Source: Bradyrhizobium tropiciagri
GTDB lineage: Bacteria; Pseudomonadota; Alphaproteobacteria; Rhizobiales; Xanthobacteraceae
DNA length: 64,000 nt
Assembly (NCBI RefSeq): GCF_018130545.1
Contig: NZ_JAFCKF010000002.1
Location: forward strand, 1-64,000
Reading direction: 5' to 3'
Made by a program: the position numbers and the translations under genes. Shown here in pieces: positions 33,562-42,550 of the stretch (the first letter of the stretch is position 1; every line of letters begins with the position of its first letter). The notes beneath the pieces are model-generated. The model was not told the origin of the DNA. It made no database searches and saw nothing but the letters and a program-made list of their open reading frames with translations.

Positions 33562-34446
33562 ATGCCCTATGCGACAACTGATGACGGCGTACGGCTCTAT
33601 TTCGAGGAGACCGGATCCGGCCATCCGGTGATTCTGGTCCACGAGTTCGCCGGCGACCTGCGCAGCTACGAACCGCAGATGCGGCATTTCGGCAAGCGCT
33701 TCCGCACTATCGCCTACAATGCCCGCGGCTTTCCGCCGTCTGACGTGCCGGAGCAGGTCGCGTCCTATTCGCAGGCGCGCGCCGCCGACGACATCCTGGC
33801 CGTGCTCGATCACATCGGCGCGCCGAAGGCACATATCGTCGGCCTCTCGATGGGCGGTTTCGCGACCCTGCATTTCGGATTGCGTCACCCGGCGCGGGCG
33901 CTCTCGCTGTGCATCGGCGGCTGCGGCTATGGCGCCGAGCTCGACAAGCGCGAGACGTTCCGTGCCGAGGCCGACGTGATCGCGGGCATGATCCGCAAGG
34001 AGGGCATGCCGGCCTTCGCCGAGCGCTATGCCTATGGGCCGACGCGGGTGCAGTATGAGAACAAGGATCCGCGCGGCCATGCCGAGTTCAAGCATATGCT
34101 GGCCGAGCACTCGGCGGTGGGATCGGCCAACACCCAGCAGGGCGTGCAGAAGGAACGGCCCTCGCTCTACACGCTGGTCGACGAGATGAAGTGCATCACC
34201 GTGCCGACGCTGATCATGACCGGTGACGAGGATTGGCCGTGCCTGTTGCCGGGCATCCTGATGAAGCAGAGCATCCCGTCGGCCGCGCTCGCCGTGATGC
34301 CGAACTGCGGCCACGCCATCAACATCGAGGAGCCCGACGAGTACAACCGCATCGTCGGCGAATTCCTGTCGCAGGTCGAAAGCGGCCGCTGGCCGCAGCG
34401 CGATCCGCGCGCGGTGAGTGCCTCGATCACCGGGATGAAGGACTAG
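33562..34446 (+). CDS. Alpha/beta hydrolase
   Basis: A 294-residue hydrolase. The nucleophile elbow is GLSMGG, HEFAG forms the oxyanion region, the acid is the Asp in GDEDW, and the late histidine is in NCGHAIN. ATG 33562 (MPYATTDDG) with AGGAGACC upstream is chosen. It lies 28 bases after the hydantoinase gene and is the last gene of the operon. It may cleave a ring-opened or ester intermediate, but the substrate is not known. The end overlaps the convergent NTF2-like gene by 20 bases. Confidence 0.82.
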   Translation: MPYATTDDGVRLYFEETGSGHPVILVHEFAGDLRSYEPQMRHFGKRFRTIAYNARGFPPSDVPEQVASYSQARAADDILAVLDHIGAPKAHIVGLSMGGFATLHFGLRHPARALSLCIGGCGYGAELDKRETFRAEADVIAGMIRKEGMPAFAERYAYGPTRVQYENKDPRGHAEFKHMLAEHSAVGSANTQQGVQKERPSLYTLVDEMKCITVPTLIMTGDEDWPCLLPGILMKQSIPSAALAVMPNCGHAINIEEPDEYNRIVGEFLSQVESGRWPQRDPRAVSASITGMKD

Positions 34447-34834
34447 GCTCGGCGCGCCATTGCCCCGTGCTCAAATGCTCGTGCGCGATCAGCCAACCAG
34501 AGTGCTCCTTGCGAAACACTCTGGTTCCACGCCCACGTCCGACAACGTCTTCGCCGCGGACCTTGCCTGTCCATGCGAAGCTGTAGATGGCGGCGGCCGA
34601 GGTGTCGGATTGCGCGATCCAGATCGAGTCCAGGGTGGAGTAATCGTAGTCTTCAACCAACCTCCAGTTGGCTTGCATCGTGGCGGAAAAGACCTCCTTG
34701 CCTGATATCGCCGTCCCATTGCTGTAGAACAGCACGACGTCATCGGTGAGAAATTTCAGCGCGGAATCGATGTCCCTCGCGATCAACGATGCGGTAAAGT
34801 CGGCCATACAAGCCTGTGGCGTGTCTGCGGGCAT
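34427..34834 (-). CDS. NTF2-like (SnoaL/DUF4440-type) protein
   Basis: A 135-residue protein with the cone-shaped NTF2-like pattern: ADFTASLIARDIDSALKFLT followed by DVVLFYSNGTAISGKEV and HSGWLIAHEHLS. Such folds bind or convert small hydrophobic molecules, and no catalytic pair can be singled out. It lies 45 bases downstream of the SDR gene on the same strand and could be co-transcribed with it. Confidence 0.72.
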   Translation of the reverse strand: MPADTPQACMADFTASLIARDIDSALKFLTDDVVLFYSNGTAISGKEVFSATMQANWRLVEDYDYSTLDSIWIAQSDTSAAAIYSFAWTGKVRGEDVVGRGRGTRVFRKEHSGWLIAHEHLSTGQWRAEPSPSSR

Positions 34835-34879
34835 GTCTGCTCTCTGTTCTCAGCGGCGAATTGCGACGGGACTCCATCG

Positions 34880-35629
34880 CTAGGCCCGGCCCTCCGCGGC
34901 CCAGATCACGGCGTCGGCACCGGCGGGTATCCGCATCGGGCTCGACGGATCGGTCACCGCGCGCCACACCGCTTCGGCGACGTCCTTTGCAAAGGTGACC
35001 GGCCCCGCGTCGCCAAAGCTTGCGAAGACGCTCTTGACGAGGTCGGTATAGGCTTCGTGGTCGAGACCTTGCACACGGGTGCGTGCGGTATCGCCGAACC
35101 GGGTCTCCGGCGAACGACCCGGTAGCACCAGGCATGCGCGCACGCCGAACTGCGCGAGCTCCAGCGCCATCGACTCGGTGAACGCGTTCACCGCCGCCTT
35201 TGTCGCGGTGTAGGACGCGATCAGCGGGATCGATTTCAGCGTCACGGTCGAGGTGACGTTGACGACAACGCCGGACCGGCGCTGCCTGAACTGCGGCAGC
35301 ACCGCCTGCGTCAAGGCCATCGTGCCGAACGTGTTGGTCTCGAACAGCTCGCGGATCGTCGCCATCGGCGTGGCCTCGAAAGGCGAGGCCGCGCCGAAGC
35401 CTGCATTGTTGACGAGGGCGTCGATCGGTCCCGCGGCCTCGACGGCCCGGCGGATGCTCTCGGGGTCGCTGACGTCGAGCGCAAGCACGCGCAGATGCGC
35501 CGATCGCGGCAGCACATCTTCGCGCGGCGTGCGCATGGTGGCTACGACGTTCCAGTCGCGGTCGAGAAAGTATTTCGCGGTTTCGAGTCCGAAGCCGGAC
35601 GAGCATCCGGTGATCAGGATGGTGTTCAT
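34880..35629 (-). CDS. Short-chain dehydrogenase/reductase
   Basis: A 249-residue classical SDR. TGCSSGFGLETAK is the NAD(P)-binding loop, NNAG is conserved, and the catalytic residues are the serine in VTSTV and the Y-x-x-x-K in SYTATKAA. The Arg in TMRTPRED after strand 2 suggests NADP(H). It is divergent from the AraC gene 107 bases away, which is likely its regulator. Substrate unknown. Confidence 0.88.
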   Translation of the reverse strand: MNTILITGCSSGFGLETAKYFLDRDWNVVATMRTPREDVLPRSAHLRVLALDVSDPESIRRAVEAAGPIDALVNNAGFGAASPFEATPMATIRELFETNTFGTMALTQAVLPQFRQRRSGVVVNVTSTVTLKSIPLIASYTATKAAVNAFTESMALELAQFGVRACLVLPGRSPETRFGDTARTRVQGLDHEAYTDLVKSVFASFGDAGPVTFAKDVAEAVWRAVTDPSSPMRIPAGADAVIWAAEGRA

Positions 35630-35736
35630 GGTGTTCTTTGGGGCTCTTGGAAGTGATTTGACGATACAGATGATAGGTGTCAGTGGCCGGACCCTCTATA
35701 TTTGACAGTCCAAGAGTCATTTGCAGGAGTCCGGAT

Positions 35737-36642
35737 ATGATCGACCCGCTTGCAGAGGTCGTCACGCTGCTGCAGCCGAGCGCGGGGTTCTCGAAGGCGG
35801 TAGTCGGCGCCGGGGCGTGGCAGGTCCGCCGCTCCGATGTCGGGCGCCCTTTTTATTGTGTGGTGCTCGAGGGCGGGTGCCGGCTTGAGGTCGACGACGA
35901 CCAAACGATCGAGCTGGGCGCCGGCGACTTCATCCTGATGCCCGCGGCTCACGACGTTGCGATGTCCAGCCTCGCGCCGCCTCCCGGGGCGAGTGCTGTC
36001 ACGCCTCCCGTCGCGCTCGCCACCGGAGAGTTCAGAATTGGGGACCAGCACGGCCCGACCGATCTGCGGATGCTGGTCGGCCATTGCAGCTTCGGCTCGC
36101 CGGACGCAGGTCTCTTGGTGTCGCTGCTTCCCGAACTGGTGCATGTGCGCGGCGAACCGCGGCTCGCTACGCTAATGCAGTTCGTGCGGGACGAATTCCG
36201 CGAACGGCGTCCCGCGCGCGAAGTCGTTCTGACACGTCTGCTCGAGATTCTCCTGATCGAAGCGCTGCGCTCGACGGCCGGCACCGCCGCGTCGCCGGGC
36301 CTGGTGCGCGGGCTCGCCGACGAGCGCCTCGCCGTTGCGATCCGGCGGATGCATGAGAGCCCGACGCGGGCGTGGACCGTCGCGCAACTGGCGAAGGAGG
36401 CCGCGCTGTCGCGCTCGGCCTTCTTCGAGCGGTTCAGCCGTGCCGTCGGTGTTGCACCGATGGAGTATTTGCTGGCCTGGCGCATGGCGATGGCCAAGAA
36501 CATGCTGCGTCAAAGCGAAAGCGGCATCGCCGAAATCGCGGAGCGCGTCGGCTACGGTTCGGCGAGCGCGTTTAGCGTTGCGTTCACGCGCCACGTCGGA
36601 CTGTCGCCGACACAATATGCGCGCGAGCAAATCGGCTCATGA
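35737..36642 (+). CDS. AraC-family transcriptional regulator with cupin-type N domain
   Basis: A 301-residue regulator. The N-terminal half is cupin-like (GGCRLEVDDDQTIELGAGDF) and should bind an effector. The C-terminal 100 residues carry two HTH motifs: WTVAQLAKEAALSRSAFFER and IAEIAERVGYGSASAFSVAF, ending GLSPTQYARE. ATG 35737 follows GCAGGAG. It is divergent from the SDR gene and most likely controls that SDR/NTF2-like pair. Confidence 0.87.
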   Translation: MIDPLAEVVTLLQPSAGFSKAVVGAGAWQVRRSDVGRPFYCVVLEGGCRLEVDDDQTIELGAGDFILMPAAHDVAMSSLAPPPGASAVTPPVALATGEFRIGDQHGPTDLRMLVGHCSFGSPDAGLLVSLLPELVHVRGEPRLATLMQFVRDEFRERRPAREVVLTRLLEILLIEALRSTAGTAASPGLVRGLADERLAVAIRRMHESPTRAWTVAQLAKEAALSRSAFFERFSRAVGVAPMEYLLAWRMAMAKNMLRQSESGIAEIAERVGYGSASAFSVAFTRHVGLSPTQYAREQIGS

Positions 36643-36841
36643 CGGCGTCTCGCGTCATCGAGACCAAGATCGATTCAATCATTACTCGCAGTCGCTGCAA
36701 CCGACGCGCGAATCGAAACGCGCGATGATGAATCGCTGTGACGAAGTGTTGCTCGCACAAAACTTACACAGGGCTGTCATCGGCGATGGCTAACTTGCCG
36801 CAGGTCGACGTCACAAATCTGTAAAATCAAGGGGCGCTACG

Positions 36842-38536
36842 GTGAAAGCCAAATTTCTTTCGACGGTCGGAGTCTGTCTGATCGCCGCTACTGCGGTTAT
36901 GTACGGCGCTGCGGCGCAGGACGACAATCACGGCGATGATCATCATCCGCACCACATCCATACAGCGACGCCGATCAAGCATCTCGTCGTGATCTTCAAC
37001 GAGAACCGCTCGTTCGATCATTATTTTGCGACGTACCCGAACGCGGCCAATCCGACCGGATCGATTCCGTTCACCGCGAAGCCGCATACGCCGCGGGTGA
37101 ACAACCTCGCCAATGCCAATCTGCTGACCAACAACCCGAACCTCAATCCGGCCAACGGCACCGGCGCGACCAATCCGTTCCGTCTCGACCGTACCCAGGC
37201 CAACACGCGCTCGCAGAATCACTCCTACACCCCCGAGCAGCAGGCGGTCGACAACGGCAAGGAAGACTTGTTTCCGGAATTCACCGGTCGCGGCACCGCC
37301 GGCGGCGTCGGCGCGTTCGGCACCAATGGGCAGGTGATGGGCTATTTCGACGGTAACACCGTCACCGCGTTCTGGAATTACGCGCAGAATTTCGCGATGA
37401 GCGACAACAACTGGACCGACACCTTTGGTCCGTCGACGCCCGGTGCGATCGAGGTGATCTCCGGCCAGACCAACGGCGTGCAGAACATCATCGGTACATC
37501 GTCGTCGATTGCCGACGGGCAGGGCGGCCTGACGCTGATCGGCGACACCGATCCTGGTTACGACCAGTGCTCGAGCACGACCAGCACGATGCTGATGACC
37601 GGCAAGAATATCGGCGACCTGCTCAATGCCGAGCAGATCAGCTGGGGCAGCTTCATGGGCGGCTTCGACCTGACGCTCAAGAACACCAACGGCACCACCA
37701 ATTGCGGCCGCAGCACGTTCTCGAGCAACGTCAACGGCACCATCGTCGACTACATCCCGCACCACGCCTGGTTCCAGTACTACAAGTCGACCGCCAACCC
37801 GACCCATGCGCGGCCGAGCTCGGTCAATGCGATCGGCCACACCTATGTGCCCGGCAGCAAGACGCTCGATCCGGCCAATCACGGCTACGATCTCGAGGAC
37901 TTCTATGCGTCGGTGAAGGCCGGCAATTTCCCGGCCGTCTCCTACATCAAGATGCCGGCCTATCAGGACGGTCATGCCGGCAACTCCGATCCGCTCGATG
38001 AGCAGGCCGGCAATGTCGAGCTGATCAACTTCCTGCAGAAGCAGAAGGAGTGGGGTGAGACCGCTGTCATCATCACCTATGACGACTCAGACGGCTGGTA
38101 CGACCACCAGTACCTTGCACCGATCAGCGCCTCGTATGATCCGACCGCTGATCAAGTCAACGGTCCCGGCCAGTGCGGCCGCGGCATCGGCAAGCAGACG
38201 CAGCCGAAGGGCCTCAACGGCCAGCCGGTGAATGGCCGCTGCGGTCCGGGCACGCGTACCCCGTTCATCGTGATCTCGCCGTTTGCCAAGCGGAACTACG
38301 TCAGCCACACGCTGATCTCGCAGGCCTCCGTGGTGCGCTTCATCGAGGACAACTGGCTGCACGGCCAGCGTCTCGGCGGCGGCTCGTTCGACGCCAGCGT
38401 CGGATCGATCGCGGACATGTTCGACTTCGATCATGGTCACGATCACGACGGTGACGATCGGCAGAACAAGCTGTTCCTCGATCCGACGGCCGGCACCGTC
38501 ATCGTCAGCCCGCCCGACGAGCATCACCATCACTAA
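36842..38536 (+). CDS. Secreted acid phosphatase/phospholipase C-family phosphoesterase with His-rich ends
   Basis: A 564-residue exported enzyme of the AcpA/bacterial phospholipase C superfamily. A signal peptide (residues 1-25) precedes VVIFNENRSFDHYFATYP, the metal-binding NENRSFDH signature. ITYDDSDGWYDHQ and TRTPFIVISPFAKRNYVSH are the other conserved blocks. Natural His/Asp-rich stretches lie at residues 27-41 and at the C-terminus (DFDHGHDHDGDD, final DEHHHH). Start GTG 36842 follows AAGGGG. It precedes the cytochrome c peroxidase gene by 24 bases. It probably frees phosphate from esters in the periplasm. Confidence 0.83.
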   Translation: MKAKFLSTVGVCLIAATAVMYGAAAQDDNHGDDHHPHHIHTATPIKHLVVIFNENRSFDHYFATYPNAANPTGSIPFTAKPHTPRVNNLANANLLTNNPNLNPANGTGATNPFRLDRTQANTRSQNHSYTPEQQAVDNGKEDLFPEFTGRGTAGGVGAFGTNGQVMGYFDGNTVTAFWNYAQNFAMSDNNWTDTFGPSTPGAIEVISGQTNGVQNIIGTSSSIADGQGGLTLIGDTDPGYDQCSSTTSTMLMTGKNIGDLLNAEQISWGSFMGGFDLTLKNTNGTTNCGRSTFSSNVNGTIVDYIPHHAWFQYYKSTANPTHARPSSVNAIGHTYVPGSKTLDPANHGYDLEDFYASVKAGNFPAVSYIKMPAYQDGHAGNSDPLDEQAGNVELINFLQKQKEWGETAVIITYDDSDGWYDHQYLAPISASYDPTADQVNGPGQCGRGIGKQTQPKGLNGQPVNGRCGPGTRTPFIVISPFAKRNYVSHTLISQASVVRFIEDNWLHGQRLGGGSFDASVGSIADMFDFDHGHDHDGDDRQNKLFLDPTAGTVIVSPPDEHHHH

Positions 38537-38560
38537 CGCGCTCGGATCACTGGACGTCAT

Positions 38561-39892
38561 ATGAACGGCCGCATGTTGTGGCTTCTCGGCGCCGGCCTGC
38601 TCTGCATGGCCGGCGTCGTTGCGGCTGTCGAGACGCAAGGGCTTCCGGGGACAAATCCGAACCCGGTGCAGCTCAGGCGTCCGCCGGTCGCTCCGCTGTC
38701 CGGCATGGCGCAGCTCGGTCAGAAGATCTTCTTCGACGCCTCGCTGTCGTCGTCGGGCGCATTGTCATGCGCATCCTGTCACAGTCCGGACCATGCCTAT
38801 GGTCCGCCCAATGATGGCCCGGTCATGCTCGGCGGGCCCGCGCAATCCCGGCAGGGCACGCGCGCCGTGCCAAGCCTGACCTACCTCGAGCGCCAGCCGA
38901 ATTTCAGCATCGGGCCGGAGAAGGACGAGGACGACAACGTCGTCGACTTCGCGCAACTGGCCGCGGCGGGCCAGCAGGCCGCGCGCGCCAAGAAAATCGC
39001 GACCGGGACGGCCGCGTCAGCGGTCAACATCGTGCCGCAGGGCGGTCTGTTCTGGGACGGCCGCGCCGACACGTTGCAGGATCAGGCGATCCTCCCGCTG
39101 CTCGATCCCAACGAAATGGACGGCGGCAGCATCGAGGTGGTGGCGCAGAAGCTGCGCCAGGCGAGCTACGCCCCGCGCTTTGCTGAACTGTTCGGCGCCG
39201 GCGTTTTCGACAATACGCGGCTCTTGGTCGCGGAGGCGATGTTCGCGGTCGCGCGCTATCAAGTCGAGGAGCCGAGCTTTCATCCCTACTCCAGCAAGTT
39301 CGACTACTGGCTGGAGGGCAAGGCGCGGCTCAGCGAGAACGAGCTGCGCGGTCTGCAACTCTTCAACGATCCGGAGAAAGCCAATTGCGGCGGCTGCCAC
39401 ACCTCGCAGCCGACCCGCGACGGCCTGCCGCCGCTGTTCACCGATCATCAGTATGAAGCGCTCGGCGCCCCGCGCAACGCTGCGCTCGCCGGCAACCGCG
39501 ATCCCGATCATTTCGATCTCGGGGTCTGCGGCCCGTATCGCACCGACATTGCCGAGCAGACGCAATATTGCGGGATGTTTCTGACGCCGACCCTGCGCAA
39601 CACCGCAACGCGCCGGGCATTCTTCCACAACGGCGTTTTCACCAGCCTCGAGCAGGTGCTCGACTTCTATAATTTCCGCGATACCAATCCGGAGAAGGTG
39701 TTTCCGCGCACAGCCGACGGACGGTTAAGGAAATACGACGACCTGCCGGAGAAATATCACGGCAATGTCGACGTCAGCGATCCGCCGTTCGAGCGCCACC
39801 TCGGCGAGTCGCCGGCGATGACCTCGCAGGACGAGGCCGACATCATCGCCTTCCTGAAGACATTGACCGACGGCTACCAGCCGGAGCGGTGA
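38561..39892 (+). CDS. Di-haem cytochrome c peroxidase (MauG/CcpA family)
   Basis: A 443-residue exported protein with an N-terminal signal and two c-haem sites: CASCH at about residue 70 and CGGCH at about residue 274. The later FLTPTLRNTATRRAFFHNGVF block is typical of bacterial cytochrome c peroxidases, which reduce hydrogen peroxide or oxidise protein side chains in the periplasm. It follows the phosphatase gene by 24 bases, so the two are likely co-transcribed. Confidence 0.88.
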   Translation: MNGRMLWLLGAGLLCMAGVVAAVETQGLPGTNPNPVQLRRPPVAPLSGMAQLGQKIFFDASLSSSGALSCASCHSPDHAYGPPNDGPVMLGGPAQSRQGTRAVPSLTYLERQPNFSIGPEKDEDDNVVDFAQLAAAGQQAARAKKIATGTAASAVNIVPQGGLFWDGRADTLQDQAILPLLDPNEMDGGSIEVVAQKLRQASYAPRFAELFGAGVFDNTRLLVAEAMFAVARYQVEEPSFHPYSSKFDYWLEGKARLSENELRGLQLFNDPEKANCGGCHTSQPTRDGLPPLFTDHQYEALGAPRNAALAGNRDPDHFDLGVCGPYRTDIAEQTQYCGMFLTPTLRNTATRRAFFHNGVFTSLEQVLDFYNFRDTNPEKVFPRTADGRLRKYDDLPEKYHGNVDVSDPPFERHLGESPAMTSQDEADIIAFLKTLTDGYQPER

Positions 39893-39955
39893 ACTGTCAC
39901 CAGCGGAACCGATACGTGAGTTGGCAGGTCTCCGCCATGCGCGCATAATGGGCGC

Positions 39956-40741
39956 ATGAACGTCGTCGAAGGCAACGGCGCTAAGATTCCCGCGATCGGG
40001 CTCGGCACATGGGAGTTGCGCGGGCGGATTTGCGCGCGCATCGTCGAACAGGCGCTGCGGCTCGGTTACCGGCACGTCGACACTGCCCAGATCTATGACA
40101 ATGAGCGCGAAGTCGGCGAGGGGCTGCGCGCCTCCGGCATCAAGCGTGACGATGTGTTCGTCACCACCAAGATCTGGACCACGCATTTCATGGCGAAGGA
40201 TCTCGAGCGCTCCGCCAGGGAGAGCCTGGCGCGGCTGCGGCTCACCGAGGTCGATCTGTTGCTGCTGCACTGGCCCAATCCGCAGGTGCCGCTCGCCGAG
40301 ACGCTCGGCGCATTGGCGCGGGTCAAGCAGGCGGGACTGGCGCGGCATATCGGCGTCTCGAACTTCAATGTCGCGTTGATCGAGGAGGCGGTGGCAGCGT
40401 GTCCCGAGTCGCTGGCCTGCGATCAGGTCCAGTACCATCCCTATGTCGCCCAGGCCGATGTGATCGAGGCCTGCGGGCGCCATGGCATGGCATTCGTCGC
40501 CTACAGCCCGATCGCCAAGGGGCGGGTCAAGGGCGACCGCGCACTGGCGCGGATCGGCGACCGCTACCGCAAGACGGCGGCCCAAATCTGCCTGCGCTGG
40601 CTGGTGCAACAGAATGTGTCTGCGATCCCGCGCACCTCGAAGCTCGAGCGGCTCCAGGAGAACATCGACATCTTCGATTTCGAGCTGTCGGATGCGGACA
40701 TGGCCGAGATTTCGGCGATGGCTGGCGCGGGCGCGCGTTGA
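39956..40741 (+). CDS. Aldo/keto reductase
   Basis: A 261-residue TIM-barrel reductase. The catalytic tetrad is visible: Asp in HVDTAQ, Tyr in IYDNE, Lys in VTTKIW and His in LLLHWP. The C-terminal IPRTSKLERLQENIDIFDF is the NADPH 2'-phosphate-binding segment. It resembles DkgA/DkgB-type 2,5-diketo-gluconate reductases in length, but the substrate is not certain. It stands alone. Confidence 0.88.
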   Translation: MNVVEGNGAKIPAIGLGTWELRGRICARIVEQALRLGYRHVDTAQIYDNEREVGEGLRASGIKRDDVFVTTKIWTTHFMAKDLERSARESLARLRLTEVDLLLLHWPNPQVPLAETLGALARVKQAGLARHIGVSNFNVALIEEAVAACPESLACDQVQYHPYVAQADVIEACGRHGMAFVAYSPIAKGRVKGDRALARIGDRYRKTAAQICLRWLVQQNVSAIPRTSKLERLQENIDIFDFELSDADMAEISAMAGAGAR

Positions 40742-40917
40742 TCGGCCGATGCGCCATCTGCCTGGGTATCATTGCGCGGAAAATCGCTGGGCAACGGCCC
40801 GGATCATGCTATTCCGCGCTGGCCGCTTGCGGATTTGAACCGAAGGGGGATTGAGGCAGGCGGGTTCCGGCCGGTAATGTTGCCGGCGCGGAGACATCAC
40901 TGATGTGATCGAGCGGG

Positions 40918-41820
40918 ATGAAGTTTCGGCCAAACGCGGACATGTTGGCATCGGTGTTCGTGCACCTGATGCTGCTCGCGCTGATTTTCCTGTATTCGGA
41001 GGTTCACCAGTTCGATCCCGTCGCCGCTGACACGGTGCCGGTCGAGATCGTGACGCCGCAGGAGGTCGCCAAGAGCGAGGTCGAGCCCGATCCGGTGCCG
41101 AGCCCGTCGCCGACCCCCGAATTGCAATTGCCGTCGCTCGACAAGCCGGTCGACTCCCCCAAGCCCGAACCATCGGCCCAGGCGCAAGCGCCGCAGAAAC
41201 AGCAGGCCGCGCCGCAGCCGGCGGCACAGCCGGCGCCCAAGCCCAGCCCGTCGCCGCAGCATGCCGCGGCCGAGCCGCCGCCGGCGCAGCCACCACAGCC
41301 GGCGCCACAGACGCCACCGATGCCCCAGCCGATGCCGCAGCAACAGGCGGCGGCGTCACTGCCTGCCTATACGCAGCCCGAGCCTGACCTGTCGGTGAAA
41401 TACAACGTGATGCTTGGGTTGCCGCCCGACATCTCCGTGAAGCCGCCCGCCGACGCGCCGTCCGGTCCTGGTCCCGGCAAGGATAATTTCGACGCGGCGG
41501 CCACCGAACAGGCCGATGTCGGCTCCAGCGTGGCTGCCGAATTCCGCCGCCACCTGAAGACCTGCCTGAAGCTCCCGCCGAACGTGAGCACAAGCGATGA
41601 CGTCAGGATCAAGCTGCGGGTGTTCATGAAGCCTGACGGCAAGCTTGCCTCGTCGCCGCTGCTGATCGAAGCCACCGCATCGGAGAAGGGGCCGCTGCTG
41701 CTGAAAGGCGCAACCGAGGCGCTGCAGGCCTGCCAGCCCTATGCGATGCTGCCACGGGACCGCTACGGCGAATGGAAGGTGCTCGACCTCGACTTCACGC
41801 CGCGCGATTTTGCGTCGTAG
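40918..41820 (+). CDS. TonB/TolA-like envelope protein
   Basis: A 300-residue protein with one N-terminal membrane anchor (FVHLMLLALIFLYSEVHQF). A long Pro/Ala/Gln-rich linker spans about residues 60-175. The small C-terminal domain spans about 200-300 (FRRHLKTCLKLPPNVSTSDD, RIKLRVFMKPDGKLASSPLL, ALQACQPYAMLP). This layout is that of TonB/TolA energy transducers, and the C-domain resembles TolA-type ends. No exbBD/tolQR genes are adjacent, so its motor partner must be elsewhere. Confidence 0.75.
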   Translation: MKFRPNADMLASVFVHLMLLALIFLYSEVHQFDPVAADTVPVEIVTPQEVAKSEVEPDPVPSPSPTPELQLPSLDKPVDSPKPEPSAQAQAPQKQQAAPQPAAQPAPKPSPSPQHAAAEPPPAQPPQPAPQTPPMPQPMPQQQAAASLPAYTQPEPDLSVKYNVMLGLPPDISVKPPADAPSGPGPGKDNFDAAATEQADVGSSVAAEFRRHLKTCLKLPPNVSTSDDVRIKLRVFMKPDGKLASSPLLIEATASEKGPLLLKGATEALQACQPYAMLPRDRYGEWKVLDLDFTPRDFAS

Positions 41821-41889
41821 GTCGAGGCAAGATCGGAGCCGCTGTCTCCGGCGACATGTGCCAGGAAGCAGTCTTGCGCCAAATGGCTC

Positions 41890-42528
41890 TCAAGACGCTG
41901 TCGATTTCTTGGACGAGGAAAACCGGAGGAGAAGAGAGCCAAGAATGGCAATGAGCCAGCCTGCAATCGGGTTCCACAATGGCACGGCCATGGTCGAAAT
42001 CCAGTTGAAGGCAATTCCCGGCACCTGTGCCCGGCTCGCGTAGGAGAGGGGCGACGGCTCGACGCCATCATGGCACGTCCTGCGGGGTGGCACCTCGTTG
42101 CCGTCTGCGCTCAATGTAAGCAGCACATTGGTGCGTCCACAAATCAAGATGTTGCCGGATGCCGACATCCTGAAGCTGCGGGCGTTGAGCGCATACATGA
42201 AGCCCTTCTCGAAGCCCTCGGGACCGTAGCGCTGCATCCGCATGATCGCAGGGCTCGCGATGAACACGCGGCCGTCTGGAGCCGTGAGGTGAACGCCTTG
42301 AAGCGGATCGTTGGGAAGCTCAAAGTGCTCCAGAAAGTCGGGAGGAGAACCGGCAAGCCAGAACGAGGCAAAAAGACCGAGCGCGCCCATTGCGCCTATG
42401 CAGATGGCAACTTTGCCAAGCAAATTGGTCGCTGTGGTCCGCCACCTGCGATAAACTCCCACAGCAAGTCCGGCGGAGATTGCGAATAGCATCGTATGAG
42501 TAATCGCGTAGCTGACTGGATCATACAT
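41890..42528 (-). CDS. Membrane protein, unknown
   Basis: A 212-residue protein with two hydrophobic segments near the start (residues 8-28, 40-60) and one near the end (about 185-208), enclosing a periplasmic-looking domain with PDGRVFIASPAIMRMQRYG and two cysteines (ICGRTN, RRTCHD). No family is recognised. ATG 42528 (MYDPVSYA) is used. Sequence is somewhat less GC-rich than neighbours. Function unknown. Confidence 0.55.
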   Translation of the reverse strand: MYDPVSYAITHTMLFAISAGLAVGVYRRWRTTATNLLGKVAICIGAMGALGLFASFWLAGSPPDFLEHFELPNDPLQGVHLTAPDGRVFIASPAIMRMQRYGPEGFEKGFMYALNARSFRMSASGNILICGRTNVLLTLSADGNEVPPRRTCHDGVEPSPLSYASRAQVPGIAFNWISTMAVPLWNPIAGWLIAILGSLLLRFSSSKKSTAS

Positions 42529-42550
42529 ATCCGGATCGCGCCCCCAGGGC

